A DNA stretch of 64,000 nucleotides from the NCBI GenBank assembly GCA_934635385.1, contig CAKTZI010000018.1, forward strand, positions 1 through 64,000. The letters are read 5' to 3'. Source of the stretch: an uncultured Kiritimatiellota bacterium. GTDB lineage: Bacteria > Verrucomicrobiota > Kiritimatiellia > RFP12 > UBA1067. Shown here piece after piece: positions 33,734 to 41,748 of this stretch. How positions within the stretch are numbered: the stretch's first letter is position 1; each line of letters opens with the position of its first letter. The position numbers and the translations under genes were made by a program. The notes beneath the pieces are model-generated. The model was not told the origin of the DNA. It worked only from the letters and a program-made list of their open reading frames with translations, and made no database searches.

Positions 33734-34747
33734 ATGCACATCGTATTTGCGTCAGACAATGGTTTCGTTCGGCAGCTCCTTGTGTCTTCAGGAAGCGCGG
33801 CGTATGCCATGCGAAGGAGCGGACGCTCAGTGAAAGTCCATGTCCTTGACTGTGGCATGGACGAGGACAGCTGGGTGTGGTATGCGCGGCAGATGGACAG
33901 GTTGTCTGCGCGACACGGCCTTCGCGTCGAGCTTCGTCGCCACGCGATCGACATGGCGCGGTTCGCGCACCTGCCGGGCTGGACGAACGGCTCGAAGGCG
34001 ACGTGGGCGCGCATTCTGCTCCCCGAACTGCTGGAGACGGCGGACGTCTGCGTCTACTCGGACTGTGACATGCTGTTCGTCGCCGATCCGGCGGACATCG
34101 AGGCGGCCGTTCCGGGCGACATCCTGCTGGCGGGGCACCGCAACCCGTTTGGCGAATGCGGACCGGACGCGCGCTGGCATCGCCGAAAGGGACTGCCCTA
34201 CGAGGCGTCGTCGTACGTCTGTGCAGGACTCCTGACGATGAACCTTTCTGCGCTCCGCAAGGCTGATGCCGTGAAGAGGTGCTTTGACTTCCTGTCCCGC
34301 CATCCGGATCCCGTGTCGCCAGACCAGACGGTTCTGAACAATGTCTGCCGAGGAAAGACGGCAATTCTGCCGGATGGCTGGGGCTTGTTCACCCATGAGT
34401 GCCATGGTTTTGAAGGACGCATCAAGGCCATCCACTTTTCTGGCGGTTGGCCATGGGCGCGCTGCAGGAATGTTTATGATGCGCTGTGCCTTGACAGAAC
34501 GCGCCAAGAGTCAGACCTTTGGCGGGCTTTTGAAACAAGGGTCTTAGGCATCAGTCCGTCTGTGCCCGAGAATCCTTCCGCCTGCCGAAGGACGTTGGCA
34601 TGGGGGGTACAGGCGGTGTGCCGTCTGGCGAACCGACTGGGCGTTGCGATTCCTGGACGGGCGAGCCTTCAGGAACTTGTCGCGGCGTATGATGGGCATT
34701 CGCAAGCTCTTGCCCGTGCGAAGGAGGAGTTGCTGAATGATGCCTAA
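33734..34747 (+). CDS. GT8 family glycosyltransferase
   Basis: 337 residues. HIVFASDNGFVRQL at the start, SKATWARILLPELL, the DxD motif in VYSDCDMLFVADP (about 111-123), and DQTVLNNVC plus AIHFSGGWPW (about 235) fit LPS-type galactosyl/glucosyltransferases of GT8. The middle lacks one conserved stretch but the fold motifs are complete. It overlaps the next transferase by 11 nt. Confidence 0.88.
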   Translation: MHIVFASDNGFVRQLLVSSGSAAYAMRRSGRSVKVHVLDCGMDEDSWVWYARQMDRLSARHGLRVELRRHAIDMARFAHLPGWTNGSKATWARILLPELLETADVCVYSDCDMLFVADPADIEAAVPGDILLAGHRNPFGECGPDARWHRRKGLPYEASSYVCAGLLTMNLSALRKADAVKRCFDFLSRHPDPVSPDQTVLNNVCRGKTAILPDGWGLFTHECHGFEGRIKAIHFSGGWPWARCRNVYDALCLDRTRQESDLWRAFETRVLGISPSVPENPSACRRTLAWGVQAVCRLANRLGVAIPGRASLQELVAAYDGHSQALARAKEELLNDA

Positions 34748-35501
34748 GGTCTCGATCATTGTCGGCGTCTACAACGGCGAGCGGTTCCTGGCGGAACTGC
34801 TGGACTCCATTCGCGCGCAGACGTGTCCCGACTGGACGTGCCTCTGCATCGACGACGGCTCGACGGACGGCTCGTCGGCGATCTTGGCGGAATATGCCGT
34901 GAAAGACGCGCGGTTCCGGGTCTTGTCTCAGCCGAACGCCGGCGTCGGCGCGGCGCGCAATGCGGCGCTCGCGCGCGTCGAGACGCCGTTTGTCATGTTC
35001 GCCGACCAGGATGACCGACTGGCGCCGCAGGCGGTTGCGCGGGCGCTTGCCGCCATCGAGGCGACCGGCGCCGACATCGTGCATTTCAGGTCGAACAGGC
35101 ACCTGTCGCAGTCGATCTTCGTCTGGGAACATGTCTTTCGCCGTGCGGCTGTCGGGTCGACGCGCTTCCCGCCGATTACGGGCGGCGAAGACACGGCCTT
35201 CTTCTGGGAACTGGGGTTCAAGGGGCTGCGGCGCGCGGCGATTGACGACGAACTCTACTTCAACCGTCCCCATCGCGGCAGCTTCTCGCGGGCCGTCACG
35301 CCGCGCTACATCGACAACGCATTCGCGGGCTATCGGGCGATGCGCGCGTGCGCGCATCGGAACGGGCTCACGGGCGCGCGGCTGTTCCGGCGGCTGTTTC
35401 CGCACGTCTTCTGGTTCGCGCTCTCGGTCTTGGGGCGGCATTTCACATGGGCGAACGCGAAGGCCCTCGCGCGGGGCCTGAAGGGGCTGACACATGGCTG
35501 A
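34737..35501 (+). CDS. family 2 glycosyltransferase
   Basis: 254 residues: VSIIVGVYNGERFLAELLDSI, CIDDGSTDGSSAIL, NAGVGAARNAAL, and FADQDDRL as metal-binding motif (about 86-93). A standard inverting GT-A enzyme; TGGEDTAFFWEL (about 143) is the general-base region. The alternative start is ATG 34740. The last 8 nt overlap the next gene. Confidence 0.92.
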   Translation: MMPKVSIIVGVYNGERFLAELLDSIRAQTCPDWTCLCIDDGSTDGSSAILAEYAVKDARFRVLSQPNAGVGAARNAALARVETPFVMFADQDDRLAPQAVARALAAIEATGADIVHFRSNRHLSQSIFVWEHVFRRAAVGSTRFPPITGGEDTAFFWELGFKGLRRAAIDDELYFNRPHRGSFSRAVTPRYIDNAFAGYRAMRACAHRNGLTGARLFRRLFPHVFWFALSVLGRHFTWANAKALARGLKGLTHG

Positions 35502-36336
35502 ACGCCCGTTCGAGGCATCGGCCTGGCGTGCCGCGCGGCTGGCGGAAGACCGCGCGGCGGGGCTTCCGTGTGCAGCCGGGACGCCGGACGTCACGGTCGT
35601 GGCCTACGTCTTCGGCACGTCGGAGCAAATGAAGCCTTATGGCGAGTCGATTGAGCTGGCGTTGCGCGAGACGTATCGCTGGTGTGGGATGCTGAAGACG
35701 ACGCTCGTCGTCAACCGCCTGACGCCGGGACTGGAGGACTTTGTGGTGACCTGCGGCAAATGGCTGCGTGTCGACATTGATGGGACGCTGAAGCCCGGCG
35801 ATATCGTTGGCTTCTCGCGTAACATGATTCGGACGCTGCCCGAAAGGTTCGACACGCCGCACATGCTCAACGTCCACCCCGACGGGTTCCCGTTGCGCGC
35901 GGGACTGGACGCATTCGTCGGCACGTGGGACTACATCGGTGGCCCTTGGCGGATTGACGGCGACGATTGGGTGACGCGGCGTCTCCTGACGCGCTGGGAC
36001 GGCGCGGGCAACGGTGGTTTCGCCTTGCGTACGCGCAAGATCTGCGAAGCGGGCGCGGCGGCCTATCGGCGGCTCTGGAAAATGATTCCCGACTGCTATC
36101 TCCTTTACGAGGACGTGTTCTTCACGCGGTTTCTGCCGCGCTGGCAGCCGGGGTATGCGCGGCGCATTGCGCTGGCGCCCCAGTCAGCGGCCGCCGCATT
36201 CTCGTGCTGCGAGAATTTCGCGGCGCAGCGCGCTTACGGAAAGCTGCCGTTCGGCTTTCACTCCTGGCGGGCGTTGGCCTTTCTGAAGAGCCATGCATTT
36301 ACGCATCGTGCGCAGATGAGGGCGCGTCATGGATGA
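35494..36336 (+). CDS. DUF5672-type glycosyltransferase-like protein
   Basis: 280 residues. DVTVVAYVFGTSEQM at the start, then YIGGPWRIDGDD, GNGGFALRTRKICEAG, ED-x-FFTRFL and PFGFHSW (about 258). The order IG-PW ... GNGGFSLR ... PFGFH is that of DUF5672, a family placed in glycan loci and thought to be a glycosyltransferase. It is the last gene of the + strand glycan group; the broken transposase begins 8 nt before its stop. Confidence 0.8.
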   Translation: MAERPFEASAWRAARLAEDRAAGLPCAAGTPDVTVVAYVFGTSEQMKPYGESIELALRETYRWCGMLKTTLVVNRLTPGLEDFVVTCGKWLRVDIDGTLKPGDIVGFSRNMIRTLPERFDTPHMLNVHPDGFPLRAGLDAFVGTWDYIGGPWRIDGDDWVTRRLLTRWDGAGNGGFALRTRKICEAGAAAYRRLWKMIPDCYLLYEDVFFTRFLPRWQPGYARRIALAPQSAAAAFSCCENFAAQRAYGKLPFGFHSWRALAFLKSHAFTHRAQMRARHG

Positions 36337-36699
36337 GGTGTGCCGCGAGACGGTTCACCGCATGACGCGGCGGTGTGCGGGCTGGGACTATCGCCAGCGG
36401 GCGATCTACCAGATCACGCTCGTACAGGCCGATCGACGACGGCCCCTGCTGGGGCGGCTCGTGATCGATGACCCGAAAGCGCCGCCTGAGGCGGTGACGG
36501 CGCGGCTGGAGCCGAGTGCGCTTGGCGCGGCGATTCTCGTGCACTGGAAGCGGCTCGGCGACTTTACGCCCGAAATCAAGCCGCTTTTTTGCCAGCTGAT
36601 GCCCGACCACCTTCACGCGATTCTCGACGTGACGCGGCCGATGGCGAAGCCGCTCGGCAATGCGATCGGCGGGTTCAAGACGGGGTGCGAGAAGATCTA

Positions 36700-36848
36700 C
36701 CGAGGGCTCGCGCCCTCGGAACGGGACAAGGCGGCGACGGCCCGCGCGCCGCGTCGATTGGCGTCGAGAAGGGCGCGTCGTCGTCGGTTGGCGGCGGCGA
36801 GCGTGGCGGTGGCCGGCCCTGTTCTGTGCCAGGGGCGCAAGCCCCTGG
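36700..36848. repeat. REPIN-like inverted hairpin pair 1 inside the transposase
   Basis: Left hairpin CCGAGGGC-TCGC-GCCCTCGG with flank AACGGGACAAG (reverse orientation) and right flank CCTGTTCTGTG with hairpin CCAGGGGC-GCAA-GCCCCTGG. Stems are 8 bp and perfect; read outward from the flank both loops are GNRA. It coincides with the first frame change. Confidence 0.85.
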
Positions 36849-37509
36849 GGTACCCCGCCTCTGGGCGCCGGGGTTTCAAGACTCGATTCTCTTTCGCGCC
36901 GGGCAGCTCGACGCGATGTTCAACTACTTGCGCGACAACCCGCGTCGGCTCGTGGTCAAGCGGCTCTACCCCGACCTTTTTCGCGCCGTGGGCGTCTTGC
37001 GACGGCCTCTGCCGGGGTTGGGGGCGAGGGCGAATTCGCGGCTCTCGGCAATCGCTTTTTGCTCGACCGCTCGCTCGTTCAGGTTCAGGTGTCGCGGCGC
37101 GACTTCGCCTATCGCCGCGAACCGAAGCGTGGCGGCGGGCTGAAGATCGTGCGCGATACGGCGGGCGTTCCCGCCGTCGCGAGCGAAAGCGCGGTGTTCA
37201 CGGCGAAGGCCGAAGCGTTGCTCGCGCGGGCACAGCAGGGCGCGGCGTTGCTTTCGCCTTGCGTGAGTGACGGCGAGTGCGAAATCGCACGCCGAGCGTT
37301 TGCCGAGAGCTTGCCGCTCGTCGTCTTGCGCAACAAGGGCTTCGCGCCGCTTGAAAAACCGAGTGGGCGGTATTTCGACGCCTGCGCCGACGGGCGGCTC
37401 TTGATGCTCGCGCCGGCGGCGTGGCCGCACGTGCCGGGCGAAAAGCCGATGACGCGCCGCGACGCGCTCGTCTTGAACCGCCTCGCCCAGTGCCTCGCGG
37501 AAGGGAGAC

Positions 37510-37768
37510 CGAAAGCTCGCGCTTTCGGCACGGGACAAGAAGGGCGCGCCGCAGAACAAGAGGGGCGCGCCGTTGGTTCGCGGTTTGAGTCGCGCGACGG
37601 GGGCGGCACTTTCGCGGGGCAAGGGGCGGCGAAGATCAGCTATCGCGGCGTGACCTTCGCCGAAGTCGACGACTGGGCGCGCGCGGCGGTCAACCTCGCG
37701 CCCGAAACGCGCGACCGCCTCGCCCCCGAAACGCGAGCCTGTGCTGTGCCCGAAGCGCGAGCTTCGGG
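37510..37768. repeat. REPIN-like inverted hairpin pair 2 at the transposase 3' end
   Basis: Left hairpin CCGAAAGC-TCGC-GCTTTCGG with flank CACGGGACAAG and right flank CCTGTGCTGTG with hairpin CCCGAAGC-GCGA-GCTTCGGG. The interior also has two GGGCGCGCC palindromes (37543-37572 region). Confidence 0.85.
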
Positions 37769-38571
37769 GCGATGAGCATAGGCTTGACCCAATAGCGCCA
37801 GACGGCGTAGGCCCAGTAGAGCCAGAGAAACCGAGACTGAAGGGGGCCTCTGTAGTCGCTTGCCTGGGTAATTTCGACGAAGCGCCTGAACTGGGACTCG
37901 AATTCGCGTTCCATGCGGGCGTGTATGGGCGTATAGTTGCGGAATCCGTCTCGCGTGACGATCTTGGCTTGCGCGCCGCAGGCACATGCCTCTTCAAGGA
38001 GGGCAGACTCGGCGTCGAAAGAATAGAGGACTCTTGTGCGCTTGAGGCGTTCGGCAAGCTCCTCGCGCGTGGCGGGCCAGTTCATGGTGATGGTCGGAAT
38101 GCCGCGCAGTTCGGGAGGGTCGCACCAACGTCCGCCTTTGTAGACGAAGCAGTAGGTGTCTGTTCGCGGATAGCCGGGGTCGTTGAAGAGCGTCTTGTCG
38201 ATCCAGGGGACGGAAAGGACATTTGAGCCGGGCAAGAACTCGGGCAGATAGGCGAAGACCATTTCGCTCTTATGGTAGCGGCGCGTGCCGCCGTTCCGTC
38301 CGGGGTAGAAAAGCACGAACCGTACGACGTTTTGAAAACGCAGGGGATTGCCGGCGATGATCTCCGGGTAGACGACGATGCCCGTGCGACGCAGGTTTTC
38401 GTCGATTGTCGTCAGACGCGGATGCCCTGACATTTCCCAGCCCGAAGGGTTCTTGACGTCGAAGAAGACCGTGTGGCCGGCCGCGATGAGGCGTTCGGCG
38501 AGCAGCATCATGACGCGGATGCCATTTGAGCGGGCATAGCCGGGAAAGTAGAAGAGATAGGGGCGTTTCAT
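37690..38571 (-). CDS. glycosyltransferase-like protein of the glycan locus
   Basis: 293 residues. RPYLFYFPGYARSNGIRVMM, ERLIAAGHTVFFDV, then IVVYPEIIAGNPLRFQNVVR and the C-terminal YSFDAESALLEEACACGAQ resemble GT-B transferases, in which the last motif (an E-x7-E-like donor-binding loop) is conserved. No exact family recognised. The final 20 or so residues (LALRAQHRLAFRGRGG and after) are encoded by the hairpin repeat and look like read-through beyond the original end. It starts 1 nt after the flippase stop and overlaps the 3' end of the broken transposase on the other strand. Confidence 0.75.
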   Translation of the reverse strand: MKRPYLFYFPGYARSNGIRVMMLLAERLIAAGHTVFFDVKNPSGWEMSGHPRLTTIDENLRRTGIVVYPEIIAGNPLRFQNVVRFVLFYPGRNGGTRRYHKSEMVFAYLPEFLPGSNVLSVPWIDKTLFNDPGYPRTDTYCFVYKGGRWCDPPELRGIPTITMNWPATREELAERLKRTRVLYSFDAESALLEEACACGAQAKIVTRDGFRNYTPIHARMEREFESQFRRFVEITQASDYRGPLQSRFLWLYWAYAVWRYWVKPMLIAPKLALRAQHRLAFRGRGGRAFRARG

Positions 38572-38572
38572 G

Positions 38573-39898
38573 TCAGCGGGTTGTCTTGACGCGAACGGCG
38601 AGCAGGACGAGGCCGAACTGCAGGACAGTGTAGGCGAGGCCCGCGCCTGTCAGTGTGCGCAGGTTGGCGAGGTCGAGGGCGGAGAGGGCGTTGACAATCC
38701 CGTCTGGCAGCGTGTTTCGGAAGAATTCACATCCGAGCAGTGCAACGAGTGCCGCGAGCCAGCAGAAGTTCATTCCGATGACGATCCAGATGGGGCGGAA
38801 GCGCCGACACGCCATCTCGTAGGTGACGAGGGCTCCGATGGCGCAAGACACGCCCATAGTGATTGCCGTTGGGGCCAGAAGCTGAACATAGCCGAGGTAG
38901 GGACGCCAAACGGGGACAAGCGCGAACAGGTGTCTCCCCAAAAGCGCAAAGACGAGCGCAAGAACGCCGCTGAAGAGGATAGACCCCCAGATGGCATGTC
39001 GAAGGACGCGACGATCCTCTTGCCCCTGTTCATGCGCCTCGGCGGCAAGGGGGAAGAGCACGAACATGAGGGAAAGCCCGAGATATCCGCCAATCTCGGA
39101 GAGTTTTGCCAGCAGGTAGTAGGCGGCAGACTCGACTTCGGGCAGCCGCTGGCGGAAGAGGGTCGCGTAGAGAGCCGAATAGACGGAACAGCCGATTGTC
39201 CAGACGGCGACAGGTCCGGCATAGCGCAGCAGGGATGGCATGTCCGTGCGCCAGTTCGTGTCCGTTCGGATGCCTTGGAAATCCCTGCGAAGGCTGAAGA
39301 CGGCGATGAGCGAGGTCGCCGTCGGCGGCGTTGTCTGCCCGAGGACATAGCCCGACAGCGCGCGGATGGGCATCGTGACGAGAAGGGTGATGAGCCGGAC
39401 GGGTGCGCTTACGATGTTGACAAGGGCCAGCGTCTTGAATTTCTTGAGGCCCTGCAGGGCGTTGGTGAAGAGTTGCGAGAGGTTGCCGACGAAGCCGGCT
39501 GCAAGGATCAGCAAGGTCAGGAGTCCGTCTTCGACGCGGAGGCGTTCGTAGAAATGCGGAAGCAGGATCTTTGCCGCGAGGATGCAGAGAACGAAGAGAA
39601 GGCAGGCCATGCCGATGATGTCGCGGATGAAGCCCTTCACCTTGCCGTACTCGCCGCGCGTCGCATAGACGTTCACGTACTTCGCGAAGACGGTCGCGAG
39701 GATCGCGAGCGGCACGGAGAAGAGCCCAGCGAGCTGCTGGAGCGGCAAGACCGCGCCCAGCTCCCCGGGCCCGACGTACTTCGGCACGAGCCAAAGGCCG
39801 ATGAACGCCTGGATCGCGTCGCCCGACCGGCAGGCGGCGAAGATCATCAGCGAATACCACCAGAAGTCGCCGAGCTTGGCATGGAGACGTTTAAGCAT
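38573..39898 (-). CDS. polysaccharide flippase (Wzx/MATE-like oligosaccharide exporter)
   Basis: 441 residues with about 12-14 membrane helices from end to end (for example LLFVLCILAAKILL, TLGLSLMFVLFPLAAEA as part of GYLGLSLMFVLFPLAAEA, ILFSGVLALVFALLG). It fits the polysaccharide transport superfamily that flips lipid-linked repeat units across the inner membrane. ATG 39898 has a leaderless-type promoter 10 nt upstream. First gene of the minus-strand half of the glycan locus. Confidence 0.88.
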   Translation of the reverse strand: MLKRLHAKLGDFWWYSLMIFAACRSGDAIQAFIGLWLVPKYVGPGELGAVLPLQQLAGLFSVPLAILATVFAKYVNVYATRGEYGKVKGFIRDIIGMACLLFVLCILAAKILLPHFYERLRVEDGLLTLLILAAGFVGNLSQLFTNALQGLKKFKTLALVNIVSAPVRLITLLVTMPIRALSGYVLGQTTPPTATSLIAVFSLRRDFQGIRTDTNWRTDMPSLLRYAGPVAVWTIGCSVYSALYATLFRQRLPEVESAAYYLLAKLSEIGGYLGLSLMFVLFPLAAEAHEQGQEDRRVLRHAIWGSILFSGVLALVFALLGRHLFALVPVWRPYLGYVQLLAPTAITMGVSCAIGALVTYEMACRRFRPIWIVIGMNFCWLAALVALLGCEFFRNTLPDGIVNALSALDLANLRTLTGAGLAYTVLQFGLVLLAVRVKTTR

Positions 39899-39908
39899 CT
39901 GGCTGCGG

Positions 39909-39917
39909 ATTATATCA
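39909..39917 (-). promoter_or_regulatory. leaderless-type promoter for the flippase
   Basis: On the minus strand TGATATAAT ends 10 nt before the ATG at 39898. It is back to back with the pth promoter. Confidence 0.75.
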
Positions 39918-39963
39918 AATTTTCGGCATCCTGCGTTTCCGCGCCGACCGCTGGCCGCAATTA

Positions 39964-39972
39964 TGGTATAAT
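39964..39972 (+). promoter_or_regulatory. extended -10 promoter for pth-hydF
   Basis: TGGTATAAT with a 26-nt gap to the pth ATG; AAAGGGAA acts as ribosome binding site. Confidence 0.75.
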
Positions 39973-39998
39973 CTTCCGTCAAAGGGAACCCTATCGAG

Positions 39999-40571
39999 AT
40001 GAAGATCATTGCAGGACTCGGCAACCCCGGCGCACAGTACGCCAACACGCCCCACTCCGTTGGCTTCGAGACGGTCGACGCCCTCGCGGCGGCGGCGGGC
40101 GTCGCATGGGAGGAGAAGCGGCAGTACAAGTGCCTGATGGCGAAAGTCGCCGTCGCCGGCGTGCCGACGCTCCTCGTCAAGCCCCAGACGTTCATGAACC
40201 TCTCCGGCGAGTCGGTCGCGCCAATCGTGAAGTACCACAACGCGACGGCGGCCGACCTCCTCGTCGTCCAGGACGACATCGACCTCGCCGTCGGACGCCT
40301 GCGCATCCGCAAGGGCGGCAGCTGCGGCGGTCACAACGGCGTTCGGAACATCATCGAGCGACTCGGCACGCCGGATTTCGCGCGCCTCAAGATCGGTGTC
40401 GGCAAGGACCGGTCGAACGTCATCGCCCACGTCCTCGGCAAGTTCGACCCCGAGACGCGCAAGGTCATGGATCTCGTCGTCGCCGAAGCCGTGAAGGCGG
40501 CGGCGGAAATCGTCCGCAGCGGCCCCGACCGCGCGATGAACCTCTACAACGCCTACAATGCCCTCGCTTAA
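39999..40571 (+). CDS. pth: peptidyl-tRNA hydrolase
   Basis: 190 residues. It cleaves peptidyl-tRNA released from stalled ribosomes. AGLGNPGAQYANTPHSVGFE holds the catalytic His (about 20); the usual Asn after it is Ser here. KPQTFMNLSGESV, VVQDDIDLAVGRLRIRKGGS and GGHNGVRNI follow, all core Pth motifs. Its last 14 nt overlap hydF. Confidence 0.96.
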   Translation: MKIIAGLGNPGAQYANTPHSVGFETVDALAAAAGVAWEEKRQYKCLMAKVAVAGVPTLLVKPQTFMNLSGESVAPIVKYHNATAADLLVVQDDIDLAVGRLRIRKGGSCGGHNGVRNIIERLGTPDFARLKIGVGKDRSNVIAHVLGKFDPETRKVMDLVVAEAVKAAAEIVRSGPDRAMNLYNAYNALA

Positions 40572-41730
40572 CGACACCCCTCGCGCGAACCGCATCCACG
40601 TCGCGTTCTTCGGACTGAGGAACGCGGGAAAGTCCACGCTCGTCAACGCCTTTACGGGACAGGAGATCGCCATCGTCAGCGATGTCGCGGGCACGACGAC
40701 CGATCCCGTCTCGAAGGCGATGGAGATCCTGCCGCTCGGCCCCTGCCTCGTCACGGACACCGCCGGGCTTGATGACGTCGGCGCGCTCGGCGCGCAGCGT
40801 GTGCGGAAGTCTCTGGACGTCCTCGAGACGACGGATGTCGCCGTCTGGGTCTGGGGGGCGGCGATCGACGAGGCGTCGCCGTGGTATCGGGAGTTCCGCG
40901 CGACGTGCGAGAGGCGGCGGGTCGCCGTCCTCGTCCATCGACGCGGCGATTCGGTCGCGGAACTGAAGAGGAGGGTCGCGGCGATTCCGCTCGCCGACGA
41001 CACGCCGGGCTTGCTGGACGGCGTTGTGCGCACGGGCGACCGCGTCGTCTGCGTGTGCCCGATTGACGAGTCCGCGCCCAAGGGACGGCTCATCCTGCCG
41101 CAGGTGCAGGTCATCCGCGACTGCCTCGACCGCCATGCCGCCTGCACCGTCTGCCAGCCGGATGAGCTGTCGGCGTGCCTGACGGGCGCACCGTCTGCCG
41201 CCGCCGGCCGTACGCTCGTCATCACGGATTCGCAGGCGTTCGCCGCCGTGCGCCAAACCCTCCAAACCTTCCAAACCACCCAAACCTCCCAAACTTCCCA
41301 AACCTCCCTCGTCCTCACGTCCTTCTCGATTCTCTTTGCGCGGCAAAAGGGCGATCTTGACGTCTACCAAGAGGGGCTTGCGGCGATTGAGAAACTGGCG
41401 GATGGCGCGACGGTGCTTGTGTCTGAGGGCTGTACGCACCACCGCCAGTGCAACGACATCGGGACGACGAAGATTCCGAAGGCGCTCGCGAAGCTGACGG
41501 GCAAGAGCCTGGACTTCGTCTTTTCGAGCGGCGGTTCGTTTCCGCTTGAACGGGCGGATGGTCGGCGGGTGTCGCTTGTCGTCCACTGCGGCGGCTGCAT
41601 GCTGACGCGTCGCGAGGTCTTGCGGCGTATCGACGTCTGCCGCGCAGCGGGCGTTCCGATTGTTAACTACGGGCTTCTGCTGGCGGTGGCGAACGGTCTG
41701 CGCGTGGCGGAGCTCGTGCCGTCGTGCTGA
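40558..41730 (+). CDS. hydF: [FeFe]-hydrogenase maturation GTPase HydF
   Basis: 390 residues. GTPase domain with P-loop GLRNAGKSTLVN (about 19-30), VAGTTTDP and DTAGLDDVG. The C-terminal 4Fe-4S site is complete: EGCTHHRQCNDIGTTKIP (Cys and His ligands, about 285-302) and HCGGCMLTRRE. HydF is the scaffold on which the H-cluster is built before transfer to HydA, so the organism should have an [FeFe]-hydrogenase and be anaerobic. HydE, HydG and HydA are not in the window. A CCAAACCTCC repeat (41251-41309) codes QTFQTTQTSQTSQTS between the GTPase and dimerisation domains. Confidence 0.95.
   Translation: MPSLNDTPRANRIHVAFFGLRNAGKSTLVNAFTGQEIAIVSDVAGTTTDPVSKAMEILPLGPCLVTDTAGLDDVGALGAQRVRKSLDVLETTDVAVWVWGAAIDEASPWYREFRATCERRRVAVLVHRRGDSVAELKRRVAAIPLADDTPGLLDGVVRTGDRVVCVCPIDESAPKGRLILPQVQVIRDCLDRHAACTVCQPDELSACLTGAPSAAAGRTLVITDSQAFAAVRQTLQTFQTTQTSQTSQTSLVLTSFSILFARQKGDLDVYQEGLAAIEKLADGATVLVSEGCTHHRQCNDIGTTKIPKALAKLTGKSLDFVFSSGGSFPLERADGRRVSLVVHCGGCMLTRREVLRRIDVCRAAGVPIVNYGLLLAVANGLRVAELVPSC
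41251..41309 (+). repeat. in-frame CCAAACCTYCC repeat in hydF
   Basis: Seven degenerate units of about 8-10 nt; same family as in glgB and the MFS gene. Confidence 0.85.
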
Positions 41731-41748
41731 CGCGGGGCGCGCGCGGCG

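Larger units (their letters stand above)
36329..37775 (+). pseudogene. REP-associated Y1 (RAYT/IS200-like) transposase, broken, with DprA-like C-terminal domain
   Basis: Three consecutive frames give one protein. Frame one (to about 36740) contains the HUH motif (MPDHLHAILDV, about 91-101) and GNAIGGFKTGCEKIYR. Frame two (about 36850-36990) has LWAPGFQDSILFRAGQLDAM and NYLRDNPRRLVVKRLYPDLF with the catalytic Tyr. Frame three (about 37035 onward) has LGNRFLLDRSLVQVQVSRR, then a Rossmann-like part (ALLSPCVSDGECEIARRAF, PLVVLRNKGFAPLEKPSG) resembling DprA/Smf proteins. Two frameshifts make it non-functional unless recoded. Four hairpins with GNRA loops lie inside it as two inverted pairs. It sits where the two glycan gene groups converge. 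Confidence 0.8.
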
